Origin: Cladocopium goreaui
Lineage: Eukaryota; Sar; Dinophyceae; Suessiales; Symbiodiniaceae
DNA length: 64,000 nucleotides
Reading direction: 5' to 3'
Assembly (NCBI GenBank): GCA_947184155.2
Contig: CAMXCT020001659.1
Location: 1-64,000, forward strand
Shown here: piece after piece, positions 22,669-34,900 of the stretch
How positions within the stretch are numbered: the stretch's first letter is position 1
Layout: each line of letters opens with the position of its first letter
Notes under the pieces: generated by a model
What the model saw: only the letters and a program-made list of their open reading frames with translations
Database searches by the model: none
Told to the model about the DNA's origin: nothing
Made by a program: the position numbers and the translations under genes

Positions 22669-23734
22669 ATCTTCTGGCATTCTATCTGACATATCTTCTG
22701 ACATTCTATTTGGCATTCTATCTGGCATATCTTCTGGCATATCTTCTGGCATTCTATCTGGTAAATCTTCTGGCATTCTATCTGGCATATCTTCTGGCAT
22801 TCTATCTGACATATCTTCTGGCATTCTATCTGGCATTCTATCTGGCATGTCTTCTGGGATATATTCTGACATATCTTCTGGCATTCTATCTGGCATTCTA
22901 TCTGGCATATCTTCTGGCATATTATCTGGCAAATCTTCTGGGATTCTATCTGGCATATTTTGTGGTATTCTATCTGACATATTATCTGGCATTCTATTTG
23001 GCATACTTTCTGGCATATCTTCTGGCATTCTATCTGGTATATCTTCTGGCATTCTATCTGGTATATCTTCTGGCATTCTATCTGGTATATCTTCTGGCAT
23101 TCTATCCGGCATATCTTCTGGCATTCTATCTGGCATATCTCATGGCATTTTATCTGGCATATCTTCTGACATTCCATCTGACATATCTTCTGACCTTCTT
23201 TCTGGCATATCTTTTGACATTCTATCAGACATATCTTCTGACATTCTTTCTGGCATATCTTCTGACATTCTTTCTGGCATTCTATCTGGCATACCTTCTG
23301 ACATTCTATCTGACATCTTTTCTCACATTCTTCCCGTTGAGGTCCGGCAGTGCCCATTGCGATCTGGAAGTCGCGGTTGAGGTCCGGCAGTGCCCACTGC
23401 GATCTGGAAGTCGCGGTTGAGGTCCGGCAGTGCCCACTGCGATCTGGAAGTCGCGGTTGAGGTCCGGCAGTGCCCACTGCGATCTGGAAGTCGCGGTTGA
23501 GGTCCGGCAGTGCCCACTGCAACCTGGAAGGTCCGGCAGTGCGCACTGGGATCTTGAGCTCGCGGTGGAGGTCCGGCAGTGCCCACTGGAATCTGGCGCT
23601 CACAGTGGAGGTCCGGCTGTGCCCACTGGGATCTGGACTGCGAGGAGGAGATGGCGGAGGAGGATGCGGAGGCGGAGGAGGAGGAGGAGAACAGCTCTGA
23701 TAAAATCTAACAACCCTCACCTGGCAGGTGGGGA
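22669..23734. repeat. Composite satellite module, copy 2 (complete)
   Basis: Positions 22669-23330 contain about 28 units of the 24-bp repeat. Positions 23336-23640 contain seven to eight units of a 40-bp repeat (GTTGAGGTCCGGCAGTGCCC), a sibling of the 41-bp repeat in copy 1. Positions 23640-23693 are GGA-rich, and 23694-23734 match the 41-bp end block of copy 1 exactly. The 24-bp unit has a multiple-of-three length and no stop, so all frames are open: SSGILSGI on plus, MPDRMPED on minus. No frame is favoured, so I do not call a protein. Confidence 0.9.
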
Positions 23735-24378
23735 AATACACATTTTCCTGCCCCTTGTTTGGAATTGGATCCCTTGGACTTCTCCCACACACACACACAT
23801 TTGGAGACTGCCCACATATAATCACCGTCCTTCGTTTCACTCCACCGAAACGCCCCCCAATAGGGAAAGAAACATCCCGGAGAAAACATGTGTGGGCCAA
23901 GAATTGCTACCGCGTGCTAATTTGATGCTTGCCTCGGGTTGCCGATAAGGATTGGCATGTGAGGGCCCGAGGTGACTTGAAATGTTCAACACTTGTCCAC
24001 GTTTTTGTGTTTTTTTTTTTCTGGGGGGCGTGCTTTTGTTCATTGAAAATCAGTGCGTCCGGAACCGCGACCGAAGTGCGCTTTGTTTTGTTGCCTGAAA
24101 ATGGGATTGCTTTCGAACATGTTGGAGGGGATTGTATGTCTGTTCTGCCGCAAGCAAACCAGTGGACCAAGTGATTGCAGAAACAAAATCGGCAACAATC
24201 ACAATTCCACAATAATGTTTCTATTTTCCCGCCACATTGCAGGCGTCATAGGATTAACAATTTTTAAGCAACGGTTGGAGGCATCCTTCCCTCAAACTGC
24301 CAAGTGCCGCATCAAGGTCCGAATTAATTAAGAGAGCTAACGGACTTGTGACCCAACGTGTTGACTAACGTCATCTAG
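23735..24378. other. No confident gene
   Basis: Contains a (CA)n tract near 23790. Open frames on both strands overlap each other and none shows paired splice sites. Confidence 0.35.
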
Positions 24379-24548
24379 CGTCATCGATCGCGTCTGTCGC
24401 CGACGGACCCAACACTTTAGTGTGCCATGGATCGCGCTGCGTCCTTGCCAGCCTTGCGTTTGCCAACCTTGAAGAGTTGCGATGCCAGGTAGCACTGCTG
24501 GGTTCACACCTTGCACGTTTGTTGGGCTACATTGGCGAGTGGTGGTGA
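24379..24548 (+). CDS. Lone exon, unknown gene
   Basis: Follows the acceptor CATCTAG and stays open for 55 codons to TGA, or ends at the near-consensus donor TG|GTGAGG at 24544. The translation is well balanced: a hydrophobic segment with CVLASLAFANLEELRCQVAL followed by SHLARLLGYIGEWW. It looks like the helical C-terminal part of a protein. No other exon of the gene was found nearby. Family not recognised. Confidence 0.4.
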
Positions 24549-25651
24549 GGTTTCCCCCCAATCATGGCGTTTCTTGTAGCAGCACAATGGCATGTTTTGA
24601 GGACATGAAACAAGCGAGTTGTTTGTAGCATCTTACTTCGCACGTGACGTTTGGTTTTTCCAACTGGTTAGCAAGTGTTCTGCTATGATGAGGGGGGAAG
24701 ATACATGAAAACCGTTAATCTTGATTTCATGTGGCCATCACAACAGTTTTTGCCGCAGCTTCCTTCAACTCGCACATGCAGGCAAGGGGTGGCCACAACA
24801 TGCTACAACCATATACGGCCATAGCCCTTGGGCCGAGAGTAATCATCTGATCTGGATTTTGCAGCGCTCACCGCAGTGAAAACGGCAACACACTTGGCCT
24901 GAAATTGTGATGTGATTTAGGAGGAACGGTTCTAAAGGTTCCCTTACAACGATTTGAAGAAGGCAACAGTTTTTTATTCAGCCAATCCAGTGATAGAATG
25001 AAAACTGTTGGGCTTACCCTGGTTTATCCAATGAAATTGTCCTTCACCCACGGGGATGAAACCCTGCAGTTTTTGCGTAGGTCAGCGGACGTATTAAAAG
25101 CACCAGTGCTTTTGGGGAGGCACAGCCGATGCAACGATGCAGATGTGGGCGGTTGCACCCTCTAGCACCTACGTTGCTGAATGATCCCTCCATGGACATT
25201 TTATTTGGCGCTTAGATTTTCCGGCGTACTGTAAATATCTGTAAATGGTGGCATGTATTACTCATCTTCAGGGTTTTCGAGGCTGACCAACACTATTCCC
25301 CATTGCAATGATAAAACAACCGAACCATAGCTATTTTGAGCTATAAACTAAAACCAGAATTGAACATGATTGGGATTAGATGGGATTAACATATTAGTGA
25401 AGAAGTTTTTTTTGGTTAACGGCCCAACCAACAATATTATTGTTGAAAACCAATTCTTACCAGGCTTAGAATATAGCCATGGGTAAAAAACCCCTGAAAA
25501 AATCAAACGTGGCCATGAAAAAAAAAAACGAAAACCGTTTCGTTCCTTCGGATGTCCCGGCGAAGGTTGATGACACCAGAGGGTGAATCAAAAATCCCAT
25601 CACAAAACCATGAAATCCTGTCATTTTTGCTACTTGGCCTACAGGAAAAAA
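24549..25651. other. No gene seen
   Basis: Unique AT-rich sequence without a palindromic element or splice-supported frame. Confidence 0.4.
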
Positions 25652-25771
25652 CTGGTTGGTGGTGACTGGAACCATGGAATTTTGAATGGTTTTTCCATTT
25701 TTTTTGGGAGTGGAAGAATCATCCCAACTGACGAACTCATATTTTTCAGAGGGGTTGAAACCACCAACCAG
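25652..25771. repeat. Family B element (B2)
   Basis: CTGGTTGGTGGTGACTGGAA ... AAACCACCAACCAG; the inner hairpin has AGTGGAAGAATC instead of the usual CAGTTGGGAAT. Confidence 0.8.
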
Positions 25772-27022
25772 ATAGCCAAGGTTATGAACCAGGACAAATC
25801 ACCGTTGACTTAAACCCATCAAGTGCAGGCCAGCCATTGGTTCGCCCGAACACGTGTCTCGGCATAAGATGGCAGAGGTGGTGGATTAGGCCGGTAGCAG
25901 TGGCTGATGAAAAAATGTTGGTACCCTCCAGACGTGTTGCACATGTTCCCAGTTTTACATGTTTAATCACACACACATATATATATATAATACACACATA
26001 TATATATATATTTAATATATATATATAAAACAAATAAATACACAAATAAATAAATACACACACATATACATATATATATATATGTATATATATATACACA
26101 TAGATTTTCAAATGTATATGTATATATATATATATCTTGGTGTTGAACCAGCAGACATGTGCTCATTGACGTCGTTTGTTTTTTCGGACGCAAATTCGGA
26201 AAACGGTGGTTAAAACGAAAAAAACAGAACCATTGCCATGTTTGATTGCCACAGGGCATGACTTTTCCGGCATGTCTGGCAGCATGTGTAGCATGTTAGC
26301 CATGGGTTCAATGGGAGCGACATCACAGCGACACCCTAAGGAGAGCAAACCACCTCTGCGGCATTGACGGCATGTTTGTGGATGAACAACGCTTGCGGGC
26401 ATCTTGAAGATGTGCCAAACATTTAGCTTAACCTTGGATGGGTACTTTAGTCCTTTAGTCTTTTGGTATCAATGGGATTATCTACGTTCACCAGCTAAGA
26501 AAGCATGTTTTCGTAGGGTATCTACGATTGGCAATGACGACATCAAATACTATTACGAACATGGTTGGACAGCGGCAACCTTCCCCACATCATGACCGGT
26601 GACATGTTCGGACCATTGTGGAGGGCAAACCGTGGCAAAAAACATCAGAATCTTTGTCTGATAGTCGTTGGAAGGAGGTCTGACTACAGCCGCTTCATAA
26701 ATTATGGTAATGGATGGGGGAATGATATGGAACGAACCCAAATTTTTCTTTATTCATGATATGTAATTTGCATTGCAACTGGGGCAAACCATATTACTAA
26801 ACGAGGGATTGGTGTGATTTCAAGATAGATTTAAGAGGGCAAACTGCAAGGTGAATATGTCAGCGCAGGGCTGTATGGTCAGCAGGAAGGGATGTCCAAA
26901 TCTTGCAGAATGATATTAAGGAAGAAGGACATTTTTAACGTTTGTTACTTGATGTTGTGGGTGCCCGTTTTTTTTTGAGTTTCCTGGGTTTATCCAGTTT
27001 CAAAATTGATTGTCATTCCACC
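25772..27022. other. No confident gene; long TA/TG microsatellite
   Basis: Alternating TA, TG and CA tracts fill about 25965-26140 and create spurious open frames rich in Ile, Tyr and Val. The rest has no supported feature. Confidence 0.45.
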
Positions 27023-28783
27023 ATGTTCACTAACCACCTACGGCCTACGACTGGGATGCACACCCAACTACCAGCCAAGTCCAACATTCCTCCTGTCAGT
27101 GGCTCAAGCCGCTCCACTTCAGTGGAGTTCTTCATCAGGTCCAATGGCGTTTCTTGGCAAAAAGAGTTACCCTCGGGTAATTTAACATAGCTATTGAAAA
27201 TGATCATTTATAGTTGAGTTACCTATTATAAATGGTGATTTTCCATAGTTTTTTGTATGTTTACCAGAGGGTAAGGTCTCTAGACCCCCCTTGGAAGTGC
27301 AGTTGAGGTGAAAAAAATGGTCACAACCCTGAGATTTCAAACCCTAAGTTGGGATTTTAAAGGGCCCCAAGTTGCTATGCTATGCTATGCTAAAAGATCA
27401 CCACTTCCTCATGGAATTGAGCAATTCCTCTTGGTAGATTTTAGGATTTTAGTGCTGGTTGGTGGTTTCAAACATGAATGGATTATTTTCCATTTCATAT
27501 ATGGGATGTCATCCGAAACCCATTGACGAACTCCATCATTTTTCAAGATGGTTAAAACCACCAATCAGATGGTGATTTGACAATCATTTAATGATTATAA
27601 GAAACCATATTTATTTAATGGGTTTCATGTATGTTCTAATGATTAAACCATTAAATGTGATTTAATAAATACCCATTAAATGGGTGTTCTAATGATTTCA
27701 TGAATTTATATAATGTATAGTAATGTGATTTAATGTGTGTTCTACTCCAAAACCTTCTCCATCCCTAGGACCTCCCGACTCTCTGCCCATCGCAGATCTC
27801 CATTCCATCAGCTCCGCTCACATCATTAACGTGCGGTTTTGGGCCACCCGTTGTGATTACTGTAGTTGGTTTAGTTTCACCTAATGATATAACTGATATA
27901 ACTCTACATATATATATGTATGCCCCATAAACCCAACAATTAAGCAAACTATGTGCATCAACTTAGCTATCGTAATTTAGTTTCTCAAGGAACATCCAAA
28001 AGTTATTGGGTTTTCCAAATATATATATATAATATGATATACGTTGATTTACTGTTGAAACATTGCCAGCAATCACGGTGCCGGAGGTTCCCTGCCGAAG
28101 GGGGACGCTTCTTTTCATGTCTTTTGGTCAGCTGTGGGCTGCTAGCAGAGTCAGTGGTGGTGGACAACAAGGTGCAGAAACCGAAGGGGGTGAAACCTGG
28201 TGGTTTCTTAAAATGGGGGATCTCCAAAATGGATCAAAACCATAGGAAAACCATAGGAAAATGGTGATTTAACCAGCAAAAATGGAGATTACCATAGAAT
28301 CATAATGTGGGTAAAACAATGCAATTTTTACCACCAATGACTGGGAATGGTATTTCCATACCACCTATTTATCATTTGGGGGATGGTTTATTATTGTTTT
28401 ACCATGTTTTACCATGTTTTATCCACATTATGACAATCCTATTAAAATGGATGTTAACTTGGGGTACCCCCATACTAGGAAACCTCCATTTGTTGACACA
28501 CCTGGAGAAGCGGATCGGGTGAATGGTTGATGAGTTCTTTTTTGATATTTGTTTTGCGTTTTTGATGCTTTGATTTTTCTGGTGCCCCAGTTGCAAGTTG
28601 GTACTATATAGATATACCTACCACGTTGACCCAAGTGAGATTGCAGTGAACTGTTCACCAACAAGTAGCGAGTCCAAAATGGGACACCACCGCCGTCAGG
28701 GACTTGGAAACGTCGCCGTGAACGACGGAGAGCTGGGAACGTCATTCGTGGAGCAGCTGGGTGGAAAGGCTAAGTTCTGGTGA
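27023..28783 (+). CDS. Complete four-exon gene, 161-aa protein of unknown function
   Basis: Exons 27023-27176 (ATG in CCACCATGT), 27769-27861, 28070-28171 and 28647-28783 (TGA). Acceptors are CCCTAG, TGCCAG and TTGCAG; donors are GTAATT, GTAGTT and GTGCAG. All junctions are phase 1 (G|GA, T|CA, G|TG), and the total of 486 nt is exactly 162 codons. The first donor is the GTAA of a family A element. Intron 1 (592 bp) also holds a family B element. The protein has a Ser/Thr-rich N-terminus, then SVEFFIRSNGVSWQKELPS, a central segment HIINVRFWATRCDY, a Gly/Gln-rich loop and a C-terminal NVAVNDGELGTSFVEQLGG. No signal or membrane segment. The opposite strand is also open over exon 1. Family not recognised. 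Confidence 0.5.
27169..27273. repeat. Family A element (A5) at an exon-intron border
   Basis: ACCCTCGGGTAATTTAACAT ... TTTACCAGAGGGTA. Its GT is the proposed first donor of the 27023-28783 gene; its own AG is not used, as the acceptor lies about 500 bp further on. Confidence 0.8.
27455..27568. repeat. Family B element (B3)
   Basis: Subtype with TTTCATATATGGGATGTCAT in the centre and CCACCAATCAG at the end (one mismatch to the consensus arm). It sits in intron 1 of the 27023-28783 gene. Confidence 0.8.
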
Positions 28784-28827
28784 TTTTACGAGGCAAACGG
28801 GGTGATATCATGGGATTTCATGGGATT

Positions 28828-28950
28828 CTGGTTGGTGGTGACTGGAACATGAATGGATTATGACTTTCCAGAAACAGTTGGGAATGGAAAATCATCCCAA
28901 CTGACGAAGCCCATCATTTTTCAGAGGGGTAGGTTGCAACCACCAACCAG
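28828..28950. repeat. Family B element (B4)
   Basis: CTGGTTGGTGGTGACTGGAA ... CAACCACCAACCAG, about 45 bp after the stop of the preceding gene. Confidence 0.8.
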
Positions 28951-29016
28951 GATTTACTTGCCTAAGTTGACTCAGTTCACTTGCTTAAAGATGGTTTCTG
29001 GGGGATAGCTATAATT

Positions 29017-29127
29017 ACCCGGCCTGGTAAACTAACAGTTTGCTATTGAAAATGGCCATAGAAATAGTGGAATTTCCCATGAAAAATGGTGATTTTCCAT
29101 GGCTATGTAACAGTTTACCAGAGGGTA
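29017..29127. repeat. Family A element (A6)
   Basis: The outer left end reads ACCCGGCCTGGTAA instead of ACCCTCTGGTAA, a variant also seen at 61722 and, at the right end, at 40089 and 41705. Confidence 0.8.
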
Positions 29128-29669
29128 AGGGCTGTATAAACCAACAATTGAGGGGAGGCCTCACCTTCTATGGTCGAATTGTGTTATGTTTTTTTTGAAG
29201 TGACCTGAAGGGGAAAACCTCAGCATTGCGTAAGAATCTTAACAATTGAGGGTTGATATATATATATATATCCCATTGAATTATATACCAATATACCATG
29301 ATATACCTATTTCATATATCTAATCATCATTCACCTGCAATGTTATCACGATAGGATATCCCCGAAATCTATTCTGGCAATATTGTTTGCCCATGTATTC
29401 CCATATTACCATATGTCCTATGTGCGTTTGGCCCCCCATATTATTGTGCTGTTATGAATTTCCCCTGTTGTGCCTTCTATTCATGGTTGAACCTGGAAAT
29501 CATCTGATTCTTCAGGTACTTATGCCTACTATATACTGTTGCCTGGTTTCCCCATGATGCCCATGTGATATCCGCACACGATATCCACCATATTTCTTTT
29601 GGAAAAACTGCAGTATTTGGGGTTCTGATCGACAATGAGTTATTGTTTCCATTGTCCCCACATATGCGA

Positions 29670-29779
29670 CTGTTTGGTGGTTTGGAACATGAATGGATTA
29701 TTTTTCCATTCAGTTGGAAATAGTACCCCCAACTGACGAACTCCATTTTTCAGAGGGGTAGGTTGAAAGCACCAACCAG
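29670..29779. repeat. Family B element (B5), arms diverged
   Basis: Left arm CTGTTTGGTGG has lost the CTGGT motif; right arm CACCAACCAG is kept. Confidence 0.75.
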
Positions 29780-30710
29780 ACGACCAAGCAAACCAATGAG
29801 GAATCAGTGTTCCCAAGAGATGGCCCAGTAATCATGGCTGCTTGCAGGATCCCCATGAGATTTGCACAACGATTCCCCACATTTCATGATGGTCAAAACG
29901 AGTGGTTTTTCAGCACGTATCCCCTTGAGCCATTCACGCATGATATTCCCATTACAAGTCATTATAAAATGGTTGTTGACCCCACATGCGCGTTGCTGAA
30001 ACGTTGAAAACACCAGTTTCATCCCACTTAAAACCCAATTTTTCTGACTCCAAGTTGAGAAACATATTCTCCAGGGTCTTCAAGTTGCTTTGCCAAGGTT
30101 AGGAAGTGCCAAGTTGCAGCCGGGCGCTCTTCTCCGAGTTGACGAGGCTTGAAGTTGGCTTTATTGTGATCCACTTTATATAAAGAATAACTTTGGTAAA
30201 GAATAAGGGAACAAGGGGGAATATGAGATTTAAGATAAGCCAGATGGCCAGATAATGATTGGTAATTGATAATGAGTGGATGAGTCTGAGTTGCGTTGCC
30301 GTTACAGATCCATATAGATTGATATAGATTGTTGTTTTTTGCTGGGGTGGTTTAGTTAAACTAACTTAGCAGCGGAGCAACAATCCACCACGTTAAGTTA
30401 TCATAAGTTCTCCACTTTCGATAAGTCCATGGTGAAGGTCGGATGGCTAAAAATTGGTTCATACAAACCCGTCCAGCCGTAGATTCTTAGATTAGCTCAC
30501 CAAAAACCCAGCGGTTAGTGAAGAACAGTTGTGACCTACTTGCAAAACATCTTGGCCAAAGAAAAAGGGACTTAGTCACATGTTCCATCAGAAAGTCATC
30601 ACCAAAATCATGAAAATTCATGAAAATTCAACATGATTCAACCAGCTCCCCGAAATTTTCTTAAGAGTCGCGTTTGTTTTCCGTGGCTGTTGGTACTTCA
30701 TAAGCCATGA
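29780..30710. other. No confident gene
   Basis: An open frame at 29807-30007 lacks splice support. Otherwise AT-rich unique sequence. Confidence 0.35.
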
Positions 30711-31725
30711 ATTTCTACATTGGGGGGTCCCATGGTCCCATGGTCCCACGTCGTGTCCCACGTGTCGAGGAGCATCGAGTATCTCTGGTCCTTCGGTGGC
30801 ATTGAGGACGGGTTGACGCTAAAAAATGGTGTATGTCAATGATATACGATTAGAATAATATAATGTCAATGATAATGGATGAACAATACCGGGCGTATTA
30901 ATATAATGTCAATGATGATGGATGATATTGGTATATTATATGATATTTGTAATGCCATATCCTTATTGAGTTAACAATAATGACATAGGTACATGTCAAT
31001 GTTACACCATGTTATAATATTAGTGATATACGATCAGCAAGAACAATGAGCACATTTGGAAGCTATTCAACTGGACTTGTCATGATTGATGGTAGGGATC
31101 GAGGCAAATACACCAACAGATCTATGCTTCCGAACTCGGTTACTTGGTGGCTCATCCCACGAATCGTAAGTGGGTTATATCCCAGTTTCTTGAGTGGATT
31201 AACCCTACTTCTCCCAAATTATAAGTGGGATATAAACAACTAAGTGGGATGAGCCACCAAGTATCTTCGGAGACTTTTGCGTTGTTTCTCCAATTGACCC
31301 ACCCATTTTTTTTTTGGATTTGGAAACGTCAAACCGCCGGATAGCTTGAACAGTTTTCAGGTGCATCCCTTGGATTTTTGAAGATAGTTTCACCAACCAA
31401 TATCTGAACGATGTGGCAAACATATATGAGTCTCAGTTGATATATCAACTGATGAGCTTGAAGTTGGGTTTACAGATCCTAGATCCATCTTGGTCCTTTG
31501 CGGCAACATGCGACAGGGTGGCTTCATTTGACACTCCTGGGAGGGTTGGCTTCAGTGCCAGTCCTACCACCAATGGGGCGGATGTTTCCTCACGGTTTAG
31601 GGGGTAGTTCAACCACCAAGCTCACTTTGCCAGAAGAGGTCGAAGGAATCAATTCACAGGCTCTATCCAGTTTCATGGGAGACACCGGGTTTCATTCTCA
31701 AATTTCCCACCCCAAGCTTGGATAG
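30711..31725 (+). CDS. Exon-like blocks of an unknown plus-strand gene
   Basis: Block 1 ends at 30828 (AATG|GTGTAT) and is open from 30711; it includes SRSIEYLWSFGGIEDGLTLK. Block 2 is 31483-31583 (acceptor TCCTAG, donor GAT|GTTTCC) and includes PSWSFAATCDRVASFDTPGR. The two join in phase as G|AT. Block 3, 31621 to about 31688, reads LTLPEEVEGINSQALSSFMG in a different frame; the gap between blocks 2 and 3 would be only 37 bp, too short for a comfortable intron, so a frameshift or an alternative site is possible. These may be early exons of the long gene that follows. Family not recognised. Confidence 0.4.
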
Positions 31726-31790
31726 ATCTGTTATGGTATTTTACATTATTTTACTGTACATAACCCTTTCGTTGATCTTTCGTTGTTGTT

Positions 31791-31930
31791 GCTTTACCCT
31801 CTAACCGTTACATAACTATGGAAAATCATGGAAAATCACAATTTTCATGGGTAAATCCACTATTTCTATGGGTAAATCCACTATTTCATGGAATTTTCAT
31901 GGGTAAATCCACGATTTCTATGGGGGACCA
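31791..31930. repeat. Family A fragments (left half, partly duplicated)
   Basis: Begins TTACCCTCTAACCGTTACAT and then repeats the GGGTAAATCCACTATTTC centre three times; no right end. Confidence 0.6.
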
Positions 31931-31949
31931 CAAAAACCACCATGGCTAG

Positions 31950-34900
31950 CGCGAGGTGGACTTCGAGTTCTACCGCTTCTCCTTGTCCGAAGGGACCCTG
32001 GAGCTTGACGATCTGTATCTTGGACCGCATGGACGTTGGGGTTGGAACTCAACGGTGGTGACCATAATTGGGATACCTTTTGGGATACCTTTTGAAACTG
32101 GAAAGCCATAGGAAAACCATGGGAAAACCCTTGGAAAATGGGGATGTCATAGGGATTCATCCGATTCACCCTACTGTATCTGGTTGGTGCTGACTGGAAC
32201 ATGTTGAAAATGACTTCCCCAAGCAGATTGGGGATGATGATCCAATCTGACGAACTCCATCATTTGTCAGAGGGGTAGGTCAACCACCAACCAGTATATA
32301 TCTGAGTTTGCGGGAAAAGAAACGATTTTTCAGTGAAAGATGGTGATCGAATCAACTGAAAACCGAAACTCACTTGGCAGCACCAGCAAGATGGCGGCAT
32401 GCTTTGGACGAAGATTTTTCCGAATGGAAACTGCATGAAACTGCAAAATTGAAATATGAGCAGAAATGTCATGGCTGGAACACACTGGAACGAAAAGATG
32501 AACAAGCACGGCTCAAGACTTCAAGAGCAGAACGATGTGTCAAAACTGCACTGGTGAAGTTACAGCCAATAGATTTTCCAAGATTCTGGATTCGAAACCG
32601 CCAATCGAAAGCGCTATGGCCATGTCTTATCAAACGCGGGATGGGTCTGCTGGATATAGTGCCAATTAACGTCTGGTAATTTGTTGCATATGTTACATGT
32701 GGCCATTTAGTTGGATGATTTACCGAACTTAAAGATGGTGATTTTCCAGTTCGCTATGTTAGTTGTCCAGACGGGTAGTTATATCAAGTTGAATAGTTAC
32801 ATCCCAATTAAATTCCATTGCCCTCTGGTAAACTAACGTAGCGAACTGGAAAGATCCACCCATTTTTGATGGGAAAACTCACTATTTCGACTGGGCCATG
32901 GCTTCAAGTTTGCAAACTGTTGACATAACCAGGTTGGGTAAATCCCATGAGTCACTCAATAGGTGATTTATTTTCATTTACCCAACCTGGTTATGTCAAC
33001 AGTTTGCGGACTTTCCCATGAATAGCATGGTGATTTTCCAGTTCGCTATGTTAAATTACCAGAGGGTATTTTCATTCCGTCTGGATTGACTACTTGATAT
33101 TCTTGAGGATGCTCTTGCTCAACCTTCAACCAGAGAAATATTGGATGGTTTTAGATGCGAACAGCGGAAAAAATGTGGAGTTTACCCACCATTTGTAGAT
33201 CATTTATTTTCCTTTCAGAAAACCCTGGGTTTTCCACATCTTTTTGTATGTTTTCCCCAAGGTAAATTCCATTAAACCACCATTAAATCCTATTAAACCT
33301 ATGGGTGTTCCACCTTCTAAACTTGACAGTAAAACCACCAGGGAAAGCGCGTCCCAGTTTACGGCCCGTTGATGAAACATGGTGACTGTTGATTCACCCA
33401 CTGGATGGGTAATGGATATCCTCTGATAAACATAGAAAAAACGATGGAAAATCACCATGGAAAGTTAATGGGTAAATCAACTATTTCGACTGGGCCATTT
33501 TTAATAGCTAATTATGTTTGTTTGCCAGAGGGTAATCATGGCTAATAGTGCTTAACAATGCTTAGTAATGCTTAATAATAATCTGGTCGGTGGTTTGGAA
33601 CCATGGAATTTCATGACTTTCCATATATTGGGAATTTCATCATCCCAACTGACGAAGTCCATCATTTTTCAGAGGGGCCCAGCCTGCAAGTGGATTATGC
33701 TTAGGATTTTGATGATTTTGGACGGCCAGTTTCATTAGGATTTGTAATTTTGGGATCCCCCAAATCTGACTAAAACAATCAGAGCGCCACTCCTAGAAAC
33801 GCCAAACGCATCTATCTTCCAGTAAATGAACATCGATGTAAGTCCACCGTTTTTAGATATTTTCAGATCATTTCCTAAGATCTAATGAAATAGGTTTCCA
33901 TACCTCCGTTGCTTTACTGGGGTAACTTCAGATCCCAAAGAAGTTCATGTAAACTCTGACAAAAATGAATCATTTCAGATCCCCAGAAATGATGGTCAAC
34001 TCCAAAATTTGGATGGTAACATCCCAATTTTCCATAACATCACCAAACTGCTGCTCAAATCCACTATGATCCACTCTTACAACTGTTCAAATCCGATTTT
34101 CCCATGATTTTCCCATGGTTTTCCCATGATTTGACCACTCAAATCCCACTTTTTTCTGGTGAAATCCGTTGGAAAAATCCCCAGGGTCCCCCTAGGTACC
34201 TCTACGACGAGCTCTCCCAAGCCTTGGACCTTACGGATCAACAGACGCTGCTGCAGGTCATGGAGGATCTTTCTTTGGTCAAAGGGAACGGAAAACCATA
34301 GGAAAACCATAGGAAAACCATAGGAAAACCATAGGACAATGGTGATTTAATGGTGATTAATGGTGATTAATGGTGATTAATGGTGATTATATTATATAAT
34401 GATGGTGATACCCTCTGGTTATGTCAACAGTTTGCTATTGAAAATGACCATAGAAATAGTGGATTTTCCCATGAATAATGGTGATTTTCCATAGTTATGT
34501 GAATGTTTACCATAGTTGGTTTATAACTAGTATAACTCTTGGGATTAATGATTTATGTTATGGTAGTTAGATAGAATGCTGAGGTATATCTATAGTTAGA
34601 GGGTTTATAAACCAACAAGCTTAATTGAGGGGCATCACTTTGTAGGGATCTTTGACGTTCTTTGGATTTTCAAGAAATGTGCAAAATTGTGCAAACAAAC
34701 AGGGTTTCAGACTGGTGCAACCCAAAAGAACTGATACCCTCTGGTAATTTGTTACATAGCAAACTGGAAAATCACCATTTTGAATGGGTAAATCAGCTAT
34801 TTCTATGGCAATTTTCGATAGCAAACTGTTAGTTTACCAGAGGGTAATGATCCCCCAAAAAATAATATATTCAGCAATAATCATCAAGAAAAAAACAGTT

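Noticed and set aside
22669-23330. Possible CRISPR array
   Set aside because: Units are head-to-tail 24-bp repeats with no spacers, and the context is eukaryotic.
22409-23900. Long open frames on both strands (up to about 410 codons) across the satellite
   Set aside because: They are produced by the 24-bp unit, which has no stop in any frame; no frame is favoured and they run on into the 40-bp and GGA-rich arrays.
25965-26140. Ile/Tyr/Val-rich open frames
   Set aside because: Translation of TA/CA microsatellite.
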